Shown: positions 25,024 through 38,067, counted from the stretch's first letter. The stretch: 64,000 nucleotides of DNA from Rhynchonema sp. JSB1_4 (GCA_030248065.1 JASAMV010000638.1:1-64000), one strand, 5' to 3'. The notes: generated by a model from the letters alone, not told the origin. A program made the numbers and translations.

Positions 25024-26461
25024 ATGATGCGCATCTATACATCAGAGCACCGCATTTTCAAGAGAAGCCGCAATTTGACTGGTGAGTGCCGTGGTCACAG
25101 GTTATTTTTTGCAATACTTTGAAGTACAGTACTGGTATTTATCGTATAACACACAGCACACAGTCATTTCCAGTTGCGAGGACTTGTGTTTTCAGCGACT
25201 GCTCACGTAAGTGGCTCCCCTTTCACAAACGACGGCACGCCGAAGCGTGTACCATGCGTATTGCCTGAAACTTACCAAAATGCACGGGCTCCGAATCAAG
25301 GTGCAATGTCAATTGCCCGGAAAAGGAGCCAAATTGTTGTGCCGTGTTCTCTAGAAACAGCCAGTTTTCCTTTATGGATGTTCCCGGTCACAATAGTTCA
25401 ATCGATGTGCAGGACGAACCCCAAATCTGGACTTGAAGAAATTGGCTGCTGAACATCAGAAGAGTGATGAGAAATCGAAAAACCACATTTGAGCCAACAA
25501 TTAACTGTTGGCGGAGGAGTATATTTAACCGTGTGCAAAAGTGAGGAAAGTGAGTGCGAGTGAATAAGAAAGAGAAAATTAATATTAAGTGAACAGGCCA
25601 ATACAAAACTGTATCAATACATTATGAAATTTGGCGATTCAAATGAATGCAGTGTGATTTACATAGCTCTGAGCTCATTCAAAAATATTGTCATGCATAA
25701 TTTCTTTCATTGATCATAATTATTATTATAACTTTTCTCTGTTTAGAGTGTTGCACGCTACGAAAACATACGAGCTGTCAACAAGGTAAATAACCTCGAA
25801 CTTTGACGCAACTGTCACATCGCTGAATTTGTGGATCCCTTTGATTACTCGTGTGCGATACGCTTGAAAAAAGTTAAAAATTGAGATAGCAGAAAATTCA
25901 ACAAAACGTCCACGTGAACACGTCTGGATTACGGTCTGCAAATATTCATTTTGTACAAAGTTCCGCGAACTAATTTTCCCTCTCCAATTTATCCGACTGT
26001 CACGTGTCATCATGTTCATCCTTCCCAATCACTTGCCGTTTGTGCTCGTCGTTTTATCGAATGTTATATATCCAGGTGGGGCGAACTCATAAACTTTGCC
26101 AAAAAAAGGCTGTAATCCTGCAGTGACAACTTGTCCTTGATCATTCAGGCACACCAGCGTCCATCTCTAATCTGACCACCGCCACAACACAACAGTCGAC
26201 TCCATCCCTGTTCAGTGATTCCCATTTGCCGTACTTGATAACAATCAGTGCACTCGGCCTGTTGTTGATTGGGTCCATATTCGTCATAATGGTGCTCGGA
26301 GTGATGCATTGTAGATTGAAAAAGTTGGCCATACCCGACTTTTGTTTGTGGTAGTTTGAAATGAATTGTCCTGGTGCACCGCTGAGCACTGTGAAAACAG
26401 GACGAAACGGGAATCAGAGAAAAGCATATCGCTTAACAGTTTACAATCCGCCTGAGCGCTT
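25024..26461. repeat. Block C, unit 2 copy
   Basis: Repeats the candidate plus-strand exons (25024-25452) and the minus-strand terminal exon (26166-26029). Every line I compared between 25065 and 26411 matches unit 1 base for base. Beyond 26411, GGGAATCAGAG replaces GGGCGATCAGAA, a net one-base loss that shifts the upstream minus-strand frame. The shared sequence ends at GCGCTTGA. Confidence 0.8.
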
Positions 26462-26556
26462 GATGGGCATGATAACAACAATGTATCAAGCGAATAATAA
26501 GGTTTCCGTAGAAATTTCCGTCGAAGTTTCAAATTGGAACATCACCAAAATAATTC

Positions 26557-26887
26557 CAGGCGCCTGCAACAAACGAAATTCAAGTTGGATCTCGCGTCCG
26601 GCTTCGACGTAACACAAACATCGACCAACATTAGCAACGATGACAAACCACCACCGCTTGCAGCGCAGTCGACAAAATCCAAAATCACACAATTATTTTC
26701 AAAAAAGTCGCCAACTGAATCGTTGGCGCCACTAAACAAGGTCGAAGACCGATACGTTACCCCGAACGTGAAGAGTAGTGTTGCTCGAAAACAGGACACA
26801 TCGAAAAAGTCGGTTTTGGTGGATCAGTTGAGTTTGTCGGTGGGTGGAGGCTCAGAACACACAAAGTCTGATAACAGTATTGACTAG
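26557..26887 (+). CDS. Orphan 3' exon of a charged nuclear-type protein
   Basis: After an AATTCCAG acceptor the frame reads RLQQTKFKLDLASGFDVTQT, later STKSKITQLFSKKSPTESLA and ends HTKSDNSID, TAG at 26885-26887. It is hydrophilic, Ser/Lys-rich and probably disordered; KITQLFSKK resembles a short linear motif. It begins just past the edge of block C2, so its 5' exons may have been displaced by the duplication. No family recognised. Confidence 0.4.
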
Positions 26888-28344
26888 GAAATTGGGGAAT
26901 CTGAAATATATATTTTATATATATGTATTTTATATTTCCTGTTGAGAAAAATATTGCCATTTTCACTGCTAAGCTTTATTGCTTGATGCTCTCAAAAAAG
27001 GGACCAATCTGTGATTTATTCTTAAACCCGATTCGATGTGGTTTGCACTGCGCTGGATAAAATTCATGAGTGCGATTTTATTTGACCTGTGCTTTTGTTT
27101 TGATAATTGTGAACGTAGCTTGTACTTTATCTTCACCCCACAACTTCTGCTGCGCACAAGCAAAATGCTGATCCCAAACGCATTCACATTTGCACCGAAG
27201 AGAGATGACCTGGTCAACCGTGTACAGACTTATACTACATAGTTTAACGGCCTGCAGCATCCTGGAGCTGACAACCCGATAAAAAGTATCTGCAGCCCAA
27301 TAAAAATCCATTTAGTCCCACCCAATCACACAAGATCACTATCAGCATCTTTTCGTTTCATGCCCAGAAGCGTGCAGACGTTCGGTGGCCGAGGGCGCCA
27401 ACTTGTGCATCAAAAATAAATGAAATGCATCAAAGAGTATCTTTTGAGGTCGTCGTTACTGGAACCTGAACTCTAAAACGTACATATCTGAACCCAGGTC
27501 TCACCATTTACACTAGATCCACATGTCACCCCATCCGAAAGTGAACGTTTATTGATAAGCATCTAAATAGGCATACAGTCACATTGCTGAGCACGCATGT
27601 CCGCAAATGCGTGTGACCTCCCACTGAATTGGGCACTGGTGAGGTTCGGGACTTGAATTGTGGATTTGTTTATTGTGAACGTTGCTGAAGATGTCTGGCC
27701 CCACCATACCTCGTTGCAACAGCTGTCGCATAACTGCAAAAAATGAGCAATTATCACGATAATGGCTTTCGGTTTGAAACGTCACCCGAAATCTACAATG
27801 CACAATAGAACGTCGTGGCTCCAATTATTGTAGTCACCCAGTTTGCCCACCCATATTGAGCGTTACGCAAATGACAAATTGTTTTGATTTCTAATTGCCC
27901 AATCACAGATAAGCCACTGGTACCCCAAGGCTGACGATGGGCAACTTTGATTTTGATCAGTTTCGTCTGGTTATGAGGGCAGAAGATTGACAAATCAATA
28001 CAGTGCTAATTTGGTGTATAATGCCATATGACTGATTTCTGAGACCTGAAAATTGTTAAAGACATGAGCTCCTGATCGAAAAATTTCTCCAACGATGGCA
28101 CAACGAACATTTTTCTAAATTTTTGCCCTTAAATGCTATATCATGAAAGTTTATTCCTGTTGTTTTTCTCTTTATACCCATTCACGCCACACATTTTCCT
28201 CTTGTACGACATACAGGGTGACCCAAGGGAAACCGTTTGTGATTAGGTTGGATCTCAGCTTCTATTTCAAACTATAGGAGCCGTTATGCACGTCGGTCCT
28301 AACCTTTGTTTATCCATAGTTTTATTTATGCACCCCCTCCTGAA
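26888..28344. other. Intergenic, no confident gene
   Basis: AT-rich start (TATATATTTTATATATATG near 26910). Two loosely similar segments with ATTGTGAACGT lie at 27105 and 27675. No exon with family support. Confidence 0.4.
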
Positions 28345-28660
28345 CAGGGCCCTCCGAGAGCTCTATTAGGAAACGTTTCCGAATAGAGCCCCCGGGGACT
28401 CTATTTGGGTTAAAAAGTTTTGCACAACTCGATCAAAGAAGCTCAGGTATCAAGTCACGTATGCTTTGAAACGCACACAAAGCAATTGTGACTACATTCA
28501 ATGATGTTAGCGATGATCTCCGGCAATGTCAAAAGCCTACCCATGCACCCCGAGGGCTCTATTCGGAAACATTTTCGAATTGGGTATTTGAAAGAAAAAG
28601 GCTGGTTTTTTACCTTTTTCCGAATAGGGCCCGTGGGCTTCATATGGAAAACTCCGGTCT
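28345..28660. repeat. Dispersed TCTATTCGGAAACG repeat, copy 2
   Basis: Contains GAGGGCTCTATTCGGAAAC and CCGAATAGAGCCCCCGG in both orientations, and ends with the TATGGAAAACTCCG block shared with 1940-1995. This is probably an old non-autonomous DNA element. Confidence 0.5.
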
Positions 28661-29068
28661 GTAGATGTACATTTCTGCATTTATTTCTTTTGTCCATCAC
28701 TCTTTTTCAACAACGAAGTCTTTTGCCGATTAAGTTTATAATGCCCAGTTAGAGAAAATGGTCAATGTTTGTTTTGGCGTGGGATATGCAATTTGTCAGT
28801 AAAAAAATTACAGGACGGGTGTGTTTCCGTTTTTTAGCTTTCGCACTTTAGCAACAGCTAACACTTCGAGCTTTCGAACCACGTTGCCGATGCAGAACAC
28901 AAGATGAGAAAACTCTGTGCATGAAAGGGTGCCACGTGTTTATTCACACGGTTGGCATAATTTGCTGCCATTATCCCAAATCTGAATTTCCATACAACTC
29001 TGCAAGAAAATCCTATATCGGTACTTTTACTTATCCCACGGCACGGGCGCACACAGGCGTGTCAAAAA

Positions 29069-29275
29069 CTGTAACAGGGTACTCCCACAGCTCGCGCCGG
29101 GTGGTGCGGGGTAGCATTGGGTTGGTTCTAAGCTTAGGCCTGGGCATATAGTGGTCAAGTATAAACGAAGCCTAAGCCTATGCCGGAACGTGAGCGTAAG
29201 CGCAAATGTGCGCCCTTGCCTAAGCCAATGAGCCCAATGCTCCGTGCGAGCTATGGGAGTACTACCTTGTAACAG
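29069..29275. mobile_element. Imperfect inverted-repeat element, 207 bp
   Basis: The left arm CTGTAACAGGGTACTCCCAC pairs with the right-arm inverse CTGTTACAAGGTAGTACTCC; GCATTGGG and CTTAGGC blocks also pair. Target duplication not clear. Confidence 0.5.
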
Positions 29276-31850
29276 ACTACGGTAGTCAGATCAGATACAC
29301 GTAACAGCCATATCTAAACGGTTATTGACGTAATGTAAAATGTGCACGCAATGCACATACATAGCGTTTTTAAAATGCGATGAAATATGGCAATCTTAAT
29401 TAACTTGTCATCCGCCGCACCGCCACTTAATGCGTTACTGCGTAAAGTGATGTTGTGCATTTAGTTAGTTCGTGGCCCAAGACGCAAGAGATGCATGAAC
29501 AAGACGTGGCTAAAGCTAGCGAAAGTCCGAGTTTGAGCAGTGCCCAATTATGAACCCGGAGTAACACAAGCACAGCCTTGGGGTGCGTACGTAAAATTGA
29601 AATTATAAATAACTTCGATAAACGCTTTGCACGATTTTCAAAGTGCGTATGGATGGGTATATTGGTTTAGTTGGCAGAAAGAATAGGGTAATCGGGCAGG
29701 TATATCACAACCGAATGCTTGTTCTCAAACGGAAGGCAACTAGTTGCAGCGCTATCCTTACCAACAAAGATGTCTTGTAACAAGGCCTTCAAATCAGTGT
29801 GCTTGCTGGTTGTCCGTCTCGGCCGACTGTTGCACACACCTGGCGGTGCACCAGGCCATCATCAGTGTCAGTGTGAAAAGCAACGTTGATTCAACAAGTT
29901 CAGGAAATTGCGCTTATTAGCCACAAATACTGTACTGACTTTTAAATGCTTCGACTTCGGCATTCCAAATCACCCAATCGTCTTCCAAAACGTCAATCAA
30001 CCCGGCAACCCCATTAACTAGTCGTGTGCAAGATCTGAACGGTTCTTGTCAATTTGTTGGGGGCGGCAGCACGTAAAAGACACTTGACACAAGTACTGTA
30101 CTCTTCAGTGGTCTTAATGACTGTAACTGCGTAGCGTATTGTACAGTGTGTGGTGTGGTGATATAAACGTCAATTTATTAGTTACGCTTATTTAGTCGTC
30201 TCTTGCCTGAAGTAATACAGTCGGCAAGTGGCAATACTGTATATTTGGTGGTGGCTGTGTGTAATGTTGATACAGATTGAATTTGCATGCCTGTTGGCAT
30301 GGGGTGGGGACAAGTTAGGGTTGACACGAAATAAAGGTACATACTGTATTAGGTATGGTGAAAATTGAATTTGCTAGATCGCGCACCATCTTTCTAAGAC
30401 AACAGAACAAATAATCACTGTGGCGCAAAACAAACAAGCTGGTCTCCTATCGTAAATCTTGCTGACGTATGATGAGAGTATGGTGGCAACACCAACTAAC
30501 CATGATGGGTCAAACCAATTTCCGATATAAATGTGCGGCAATTAACGTCACTGAATCAACCATCAGACGCTATCGGCCCAACACGCATGAATATTTGGTT
30601 ATGGAAATAACGCCAGAAAAATGACGCTGGTTGATGGCCGCCGTTTGACTACTGTAACGGTTGGCAATGGATACTTTTATGGCATTTGAAATATGACTCA
30701 AGTTTGCTGGTATTACGCGTACACCAGTTGTTGTTGTTTCGCTGTTGAATAATCTATTTCTCACCAGGTGAAACCGATTTTGGGTTGTAAATGCTCTTCA
30801 TCTTTGAGTTAAAGTGATCAAGTCGCTCAGTTCTGTATACCGACATACTGATGTCGGAAATTGGTCAATGGCATCATTTACCAAATCCGTTTTCTGGCGA
30901 GGACAACTTTCTTCGGTTAGGCACGCGTATCGGTTGGTTTCACATTTCTCTCACGGATGACCAGAACGGCATTTTGTTTAAATGTCACAAGCAACATAAA
31001 CTTTTGTACGGTATGTTCGTTCCTGCCCGTGTTCATGTGTATCCACTCAACGTTGCTTTTATCCCTGATCGCGGTTCCCAAAGGCATTACCGTAACCCAC
31101 ATCCGAACTCCGCCCACCGTTTTGTGGCACGCCAGCCATCGTTTAATATCAATCAGACGGATACAATTTTATGGCTGTTGTTTCACATTATATATCAATT
31201 GTGTAATGTATGTGCGCCTTTTAGAGAAATTGGATTGCAGTTTAAACTTTAATAGATCAATTTTAGGTTTGATTGTTTCTCGGGTACCTGCAGGTCGACC
31301 TTCAACGGTCAAAGCATATTTTCCAGTTTTTGGTTTGTAGCGCTGGGTACCACAATCAGCTTTTACCTTCAAAGCAAGATAAAAAGTAGTGGATGCCAAA
31401 TAATTTCAATTGTCCATTTGATACCATTGGATACTCATCCATTTGTATAATTAAAATTTGTCATTTGCAGTTAATAGCGTTTGAGGCACACGGTCCCTTA
31501 AGCCCACGATAAGGGAGCTTGCTCGCAATTAAGCTATTCGTTTGATCAAACGCGCTGGAACAATTTGTTTTTATTGGGCCGTGTTGGCCTAATAATGTGT
31601 CTGCGGTTATCGTTATTGCTCCCGCCTCAACGCTGTATCAATTAACCCCGAGCCCTAAATTATTCATCCAAAAACAAAACCAAACCAGCGAAATTCAATT
31701 CCAGCTAAAAGCCGCAACACACGCCCACACGCATATAATCTTGAATCGAATGTCACCCACGCCTGAAATGGCACATCACTCGCAGCAAAGACGCTGAATT
31801 TCCAACTTATCGACATGCATTCCCCCAACTGAAACATTGCACATTGAACA
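29276..31850. other. Long intergenic stretch upstream of the homeobox gene
   Basis: No convincing exon. A 133-codon plus-strand frame at 30851-31252 has no family features. A repeat motif GGTGCACCAGGCCATCATCA is at about 29848. Three six-base restriction palindromes stand back to back at 31283-31299 (GGTACCTGCAGGTCGAC). Confidence 0.4.
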
Positions 31851-33577
31851 ATGTCGACAGCTTCACCAAGCAGCAGTGCCGATTCGGACTGCAGCAAGCC
31901 AAGCTCGGGACAAGCAGCCGGGGGATCAACACTCAGTTTCAGCATCTGCAGGTTGTTGCAATCGGACGATTCGTCGACCTCTAAGGGCGGCAAGGCCTCG
32001 ACAACAACCCCCTGCCATGACAAGGCCACGAGGAGTAATGGTACTGCGGTGCTTGGACACGGCACAGGTATGTACATCATTCACACAAGGAATATCATTA
32101 CACATCGTGCTCCCTGCCTATTCTTGATAGTTTGCCCCTGGATTGGCGTTAATAATTATACATATGCATGAATATCAGTTGACGAGTAATCCACTGAACC
32201 TGCCACATAACGGTCACACACCGGCGATCGGAGTTCTGTGTCACGTCATACCTACGCGCAGTTCAAGTTGTGCAATCGTACTGGTTGGTTGCGGTGACTT
32301 TTTCTTGCGCACACAGCAACTCCAATTTTCAGCACCCAAACACGCTCCTCCGCCTCCGACGTCAGCCAGCAGTTCGGCCCCAATCTGTCACGTTTGGAGT
32401 CCGAAGGTGGACAATCTAATAAATACAACATGGATGTCGCCTGATCTGCAAAGGAGATTCGTTCAGGACAAGCTTTATAGTGAGTTTGGGCAAATAAAAA
32501 TGATTTGACCATAAAAAACTTGGAACACCACGTTTGGCGCAACAGAAACATTTGACAAAAAGTGCCTACGACACCTGGTGTTCCCAGGCCGTCACCGATC
32601 CAAGTACTAACCAGGCCCGAGGGTGCTAACTTGCCAGATCGGACGGGATGGCGTGCGTTCAGCGCGGGGGGTCGTAGACGATACGGGATGTATCAGATGG
32701 ACAATACAAATGAAACAGTGAACAGCGATTCTCTATTTCCAGCCCGTCGTATCGGCCACCCATACCAGTCAAGAGCACCAGCAAAGCACAAAAAGCCGAG
32801 AACATCATTCAATAAAGATCAGGTAAACCATTTCACTCAGTGTGTTTAGCGAGCTGATGTTTCACACGATCGTGGCTTTGTCCGCCTTGCTCGGGTTTAA
32901 AAAAGATCATATTTTTTAACTTTCTTGTTGAAAATTATCTTGAATATATGTATATTAACTAACAATTATATTAACTATATGCAAATTACATATCAACTAA
33001 AATTATATCAACTATTCTCACACACGTTCAAACCAGTCGCATTTCAGGTATACGAACTGGAGCAGAGGTTCCGTGACCAGAAATACCTTGCATCAAGCGA
33101 GCGTGCTGCGTTGGCTCAGTCATTGCAAATGAGTGACTCGCAGGTGAAGACTTGGTTCCAGAACCGGAGGACAAAGTGGAGGTGCGTTGGAGTTGTTTTG
33201 GAATCACCTGGCGGCAAAAAAATTTTCAAAAAAGATTTAAAATGGGTTTTCAATCCTTTTCGGAAGAATGAAGTGGTCCAACACGTCAAAAAATGGCCGT
33301 TATGTTCATTTTTTCTCGCAAGGGTCGACGACATTCCAATTTTGCAATTTTGTAATTTCGATTTCGACCATCAACCAGGGTGTCTGGCACCCAACCATCG
33401 GTCCACATCAAGGTCAGCCCGTTGGATGGCACAGCATGAAGTTGTTCTTTTATTTGTTACAGACGTCAAGCAGCGGAGGAGCGAGAGGAGGAGCGTCGTT
33501 GTGCCATCAGACAGATGCGCGATGATTTTGATGATCAACCACCGGCATACTTTGCCAGACCAGATGTGACGTTCTGA
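31851..33577 (+). CDS. tlx: Tlx-class homeobox transcription factor
   Basis: Five exons: 31851-32067, 32333-32479, 32743-32822, 33048-33181 and 33463-33577; 693 nt, 230 aa, phases consistent. Exon 1 (Ser-rich) carries [15 protein letters not shown], an eh1-like Groucho-binding motif. The homeodomain spans exons 3-5: [70 protein letters not shown]. Thr at homeodomain position 47 ([10 protein letters not shown]) in place of Ile/Val and the EERE tail are hallmarks of TLX/Hox11 and Drosophila C15. It is a nuclear DNA-binding regulator; in other animals Tlx genes specify neurons and appendage parts. The fourth acceptor is ATTTCAG. The exon 2 acceptor is the least certain splice. The gene stands alone, with long flanks. 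Confidence 0.9.
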
Positions 33578-33675
33578 TGATGTTTCAACATGGACTGTCA
33601 TGTCGTGCGTTTGTTGACAAAACAAAACACACTCTTGATCATTCTGTGTGATATCCAATCATTGTACAATCTTAA

Positions 33676-33810
33676 GGCCTAACTATACTTCGTTCTCTCA
33701 GAGAACAAAGAACAAATTCTCGCGCGCTGATTGTCCACGTATGTTCAACAGCCAATCAACGCGCGAGAATTTGTTCTTTGTTCTCTGAGAGAACGAAGTG
33801 TAGTTAGGCC
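33676..33810. mobile_element. Near-perfect hairpin MITE, 135 bp
   Basis: GGCCTAACTATACTTCGTTC and further matching arms of about 57 bp with only a couple of mismatches around a short loop. It is flanked by TTAA at 33672-33675 and 33811-33814. Because GGCC with TTAA is itself symmetric, a 3-bp TAA/TTA target cannot be excluded. Confidence 0.8.
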
Positions 33811-33814
33811 TTAA

Positions 33815-35136
33815 TTTCGCATTATTTGTGCATTTTTATCTGCTATTCCAGTCTCGTGCTTACAAGGTATTATTCGACGCTGACGCAGCATTCCTCAGTT
33901 AACCCACGATGGTATTTTAACTTGTTTGAAACTGATCCTTCTTTGTTGAAGAATTTTAACTTTGGTTTCCAAACATAAAAACTCCAACACTAAAAACGAA
34001 TGAATCACGCGACTAGTATGTTCTTGGACAACGACAACAACCGCAGAACCGCAATAAGCACAAACTGGACAATGCTTTATTTCGTATCCAAGCCTTTCAA
34101 ACTCAGACAAACAGCCAATGAGTCTGATTCGTTTTCCCCACTTGCTCCTTTGTCCATATCGACCATCACATTGTCTTCACGTTGTGTAAGATGCGCAAGT
34201 GAGTAAAGTAAGGTTGGTGCCTTGGTACTGCGGGTGTGTTGAGCAGCTTTTTCACAGAAACATGCTGTTTCGAGTGTTCCTGCACGCAGGATAAGTGTTT
34301 TGATTCCAACGCACATTTGTGTTTTCTGCCATCGTTTTTTTCACAAAAAATTGCTTGAGCCTGCCAGTCCCCATGTGCGCTTGTGTTCCGATCCCGATTG
34401 CGCGATGCGGGAGAAATGTCGTCTGTGTCGTACGCCTGTCGTGACAACGACACCCATTTAATGTCAGCTCGTGTTAACTCATTTGTTTATACCTCACTTA
34501 TGCATTTCAGAGCCCGCTAATGCATTAAAATCAGTTTCAACAGCGACGACAAGGACTTTTTAATGTCCACATTGAACAAAAATTAATGGCCAGAGGGATG
34601 TAAACCGGTGGTGAGCAACAAGTGCACACCGATGTTTCACTGAATTGCGTTTAACAAATTATGCAACCCTTCTGTCAATTTCGATTTGTATCAACCGCAA
34701 TGTAAATTCAGATTTCATTTGTGAGATGTTCAAAATTTTTTTATCGATGCCACTAAACGTTGTAGGCGTTTGCTGAGCAGTCTATCAAATCTTGTGCAAT
34801 GTGCACATGGCTAAATTGTTGGTAACACGCGCGGTTGCGCGGGCCGATCACCATTTTTTGTGTTGAACTTGACAACAGCAGACGTAACGTGTACAGTTTA
34901 CCAGTGTTTGGGTTTATCAGGTCATTTTTTGTTCAATCGCATGCATTATACATTTTGCGGCCGACGTTAACCCAGATGATACACTGCAGACAGAGTGCGT
35001 GCACACAAAGAATAATACATTGATTAAAATTATTGATATCCGTACGACATGGTGTTTCCCGATTGGTAACGCTGTTCTTGTTAACTGGATACTAACTTTT
35101 ATTTTTGACGATTGTTGGTGACAAGCGTTCGGAAAC
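33815..35136. other. Intergenic, no confident gene
   Basis: Only short, compositionally non-coding frames. This region holds the presumptive promoter of the first transferase gene; I see no recognisable element. Confidence 0.4.
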
Positions 35137-37309
35137 ATGCTGCTTCGATTCACGGTCGCCTGCTTTGGAGCAGTGCTTTTGTACGGAATCGCCAATTTCT
35201 CGCGAATCCAGCAGCAAGCAGCGATCAGACATGACCTGTTTTGGTTCATCAACAGCGAACGATTCAAATCAATTGGCGCAGAGACGTTGCTGAAAGACAA
35301 CACATTTACGGACACCATCTTGGCACTCAAGTTGGGCTGTTTGCATTTATATTTTGGTCTCTGCAACGACTGTGAAACCAAACGAATAATTTTAGGACGA
35401 AAAAGGTGGTTCCTGGTGTTTTGTTCATGAACGAAGCTTCAATGGAATTGATGCTCAACTTTCTGTGCAATACGAAACATCTGACAGGTTGGGCGACGCA
35501 TTCCGTGGACAGTACAGTCGAACCCGGCTATAATGGAATCGTCGGGAAAAAAACAGCTTTGTCCATTATAGTGGAATTCCCCTTTAACAAACCCGACCAA
35601 AACTGGAAATTGGGACAATAAAACGACTTCATTGTAAAAATGATTCCACCATAGGGAAATCCACTATAACGAAGGTCTACTGCAAGCAGCTACATGGTAC
35701 TTTTTCTAAATCACGCCTGATCTGCAGGTCAAGCAGCGTATTTCAAAAATTCCTGCTGTTGAAAATATAGAATACGCCTGCCAGTTTTTGATTTCAGGTC
35801 GGATTTTCAAACTGTTGCAAATTGCAACGCACAGGCAAATGTTCTGATCAGCTCAGTTTCAAATGTGTTGCAGGCAACGTACATGAACAGCTGTGGATAA
35901 TCACAATGGACGAAGTGGCCAAGAAAGAAATGAAACAATGGTATCCGGATATCAGAACGTTTCACTGGCCGTTGCAAGTCATGGAGGTCTTGGATCACAC
36001 ACGTGTCCCTTTCTTGCACTGGTACTTTTAACGCTTTTTTGCCACTTCTGTGGTACTATATTTCAGGGCCCCGTTGCGTCTGACCTGGCCCGAAACGTGC
36101 TTGATATGTTTCGCGTTAATTTCCATCTGGCGATTGCGCAGCATGGCTTGCCGCACTGGGCATTGCAACCGAACACAATATGGAGACACAACATCTTCGA
36201 TGTTTGAAAAACTTTGTTTTTAAAGACATGCGATTTTAAAAAAATAAATCTTGGTTTATCATGTGGCCATTTGGTCGCAGGTAACAGCTGAACTCGATGC
36301 GAATGCCACACAGAATGAGCACGATATTCTGTTTGACACGCCCGGTTTCGTGGGTTCACGACGGGACACGTTCATAAATGGTGAATTTTCACACTTTAAT
36401 GGTATTGAACGTAAAATCAAATCGCAAGCGTAGATATATACATACATGTCTATACCAGGTGCCAACTACTACATCCGTTCGACCGTCGGTGCTATGTTGT
36501 TGCTGGCGCACACAATTTGGCAGCTGAAGGAGACCTATGGACTGAAAGACTCCTCCACTGCGTTCATGCTCACTTGCAATACCGCTACCAATGTCAACTG
36601 TGGATTCTTACCACTACAGTTCGTTGAATTTTTGTTGATCAGGCATGGACTCACCGATCAAAAACGCAACTGTGGTTGTTCCGCTCACTCCGACTTTGGT
36701 CTCAATCAGTATATAGTATGAGCCCACAATATAGTATGAACCCACAAGACTTCAGCATCCGATTGTGCATTGTATATTGTTTACAGGTATGCGTGTACGT
36801 GGGAGTCATTCTACCGTAACGAAAACGACCACAATCTGCGACCATACATGACGCAGATGACATGTGGAGCCAATGGGCAATACGATGACCTGGAGGGGTT
36901 TGGATTTCAATTTCTCGACGACATGGAATGTGATCGGATTGCTGTTGATAAGGTGCCGTAACAATGCCGTTTTTCTCATCATAATCGTAATTAAACCGGA
37001 ATTAATGAGCAGAGCTCCTTTAACTTTCAGGCAATCGCGAGTCTCACGACCGGCGTGCCACCTAGGCCAACAATGTGCTCGAAGCGCGCAGAATGTTTCA
37101 AACAGAGCAGCTTGATGGAGACGTTGATGCTCGTCCCACAAGCAGATCAGATGCTGCGACTGTCCGGCTACAATATCAATCTTATCGTATACGCCGTCAC
37201 GATACTGCAGGAAATGTCTGGATATCTGGCTGTGTGCTGCATCGCAGCGTTCGTCGCGTGGGCACTCTTGAAGAAGAGCGTTCCCGTGGAGAAAGTGAAA
37301 GCTTCGTAA
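35137..37309 (+). CDS. Nucleotide-diphospho-sugar transferase-like membrane protein, paralogue 1
   Basis: Eight exons: 35137-35330, 35396-35487, 35874-35986, 36067-36201, 36281-36380, 36459-36618, 36787-36952, 37031-37309; 1239 nt, 412 aa. The N-terminal helix (ACFGAVLLYGIANF) fits a type II Golgi anchor. The lumenal part ends TIWRHNIFD, then HDILFDTPGFVGSRR, NGANYYIRSTVGAM, CGFLPLQYACTWESFY. The string (D)GANxYxRST resembles Nucleotid_trans (GT77-like) enzymes; family assignment is inference. Where such enzymes have an acidic D-x-D-type site before W, this copy has PNTIW, so the acidic residue of paralogue 2 (QDTIW) is Asn. A second hydrophobic region near the C-terminus (INLIVYAV...YLAVCCIAAFVAWALL) suggests two membrane anchors. 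The tandem partner lies 760 bp downstream with identical exon phases. Confidence 0.8.
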
Positions 37310-38067
37310 TCGTGAACCTTCTGTGTTTATTGCGATATTACAATGCGAATATGTCGTAGAACCAATCAAGGTGCCAGAATGCGAAAAGCAACGATACTGT
37401 GCGTGCAGATTGCACCTGTATCCCTGCCTATAATTTTATTTGAGATAAAGTGTCTTGAAGGTAAGGACAGTCGATTCCGCAACTAATGTGACAATAACAT
37501 CAGGTTACTGTTCCGTTCAGTGTTTATTGATCATGACAACATGATAATGTTGGTGAATATCTTTGTGCTTGAACAGTTTCACAATCTATGATTCATCGCA
37601 ACCATTGTATTTTGGGCAAATGTACAAAAAACGACGAATTTTCGCATATGTTCGTGCAGTGAGGACCGCGTACATGCAAGAAAGATACATTATGCTCACT
37701 GAAGATAAATGCACATATGTACAGTACTGGCACGCACTTAGTGTTTCACCTGCACATTCTACCACCGGCAAGCCAGAACACAGTGCACGGTACGTATAAA
37801 CTTTCCAATGTCACATGCAAAAAGTGCGCGTGTAAAGTCACGTAATGAACCTGATCCCGATGCACATCCCATCAGCGCATGTTTTCTCTGAGCCGAAGGC
37901 CGCATCAGTTTGCACACTGATTTACCTATAGTTTCTTCTTTCTCGCTAACTTGCCGCAAAAGTTCACCCTGATCATTCAATGTTCCATACTTACAGTACG
38001 ATAACCTGGTTGTTTGTGAGTGATCGACAACAGTGCTTCAGTGTTTCAGTCAGTCTTTTGCAGCATA

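Noticed and set aside
30851..31252. 133-codon plus-strand frame upstream of the homeobox gene
   Set aside because: No family features, no splice structure, and overlapping frames of similar length on both strands.
31283..31299. Back-to-back KpnI-PstI-SalI sites resembling a cloning linker
   Set aside because: Only 17 bases, not the common pUC order, and no vector sequence on either side; chance is the simplest reading, though a contamination screen would be easy.
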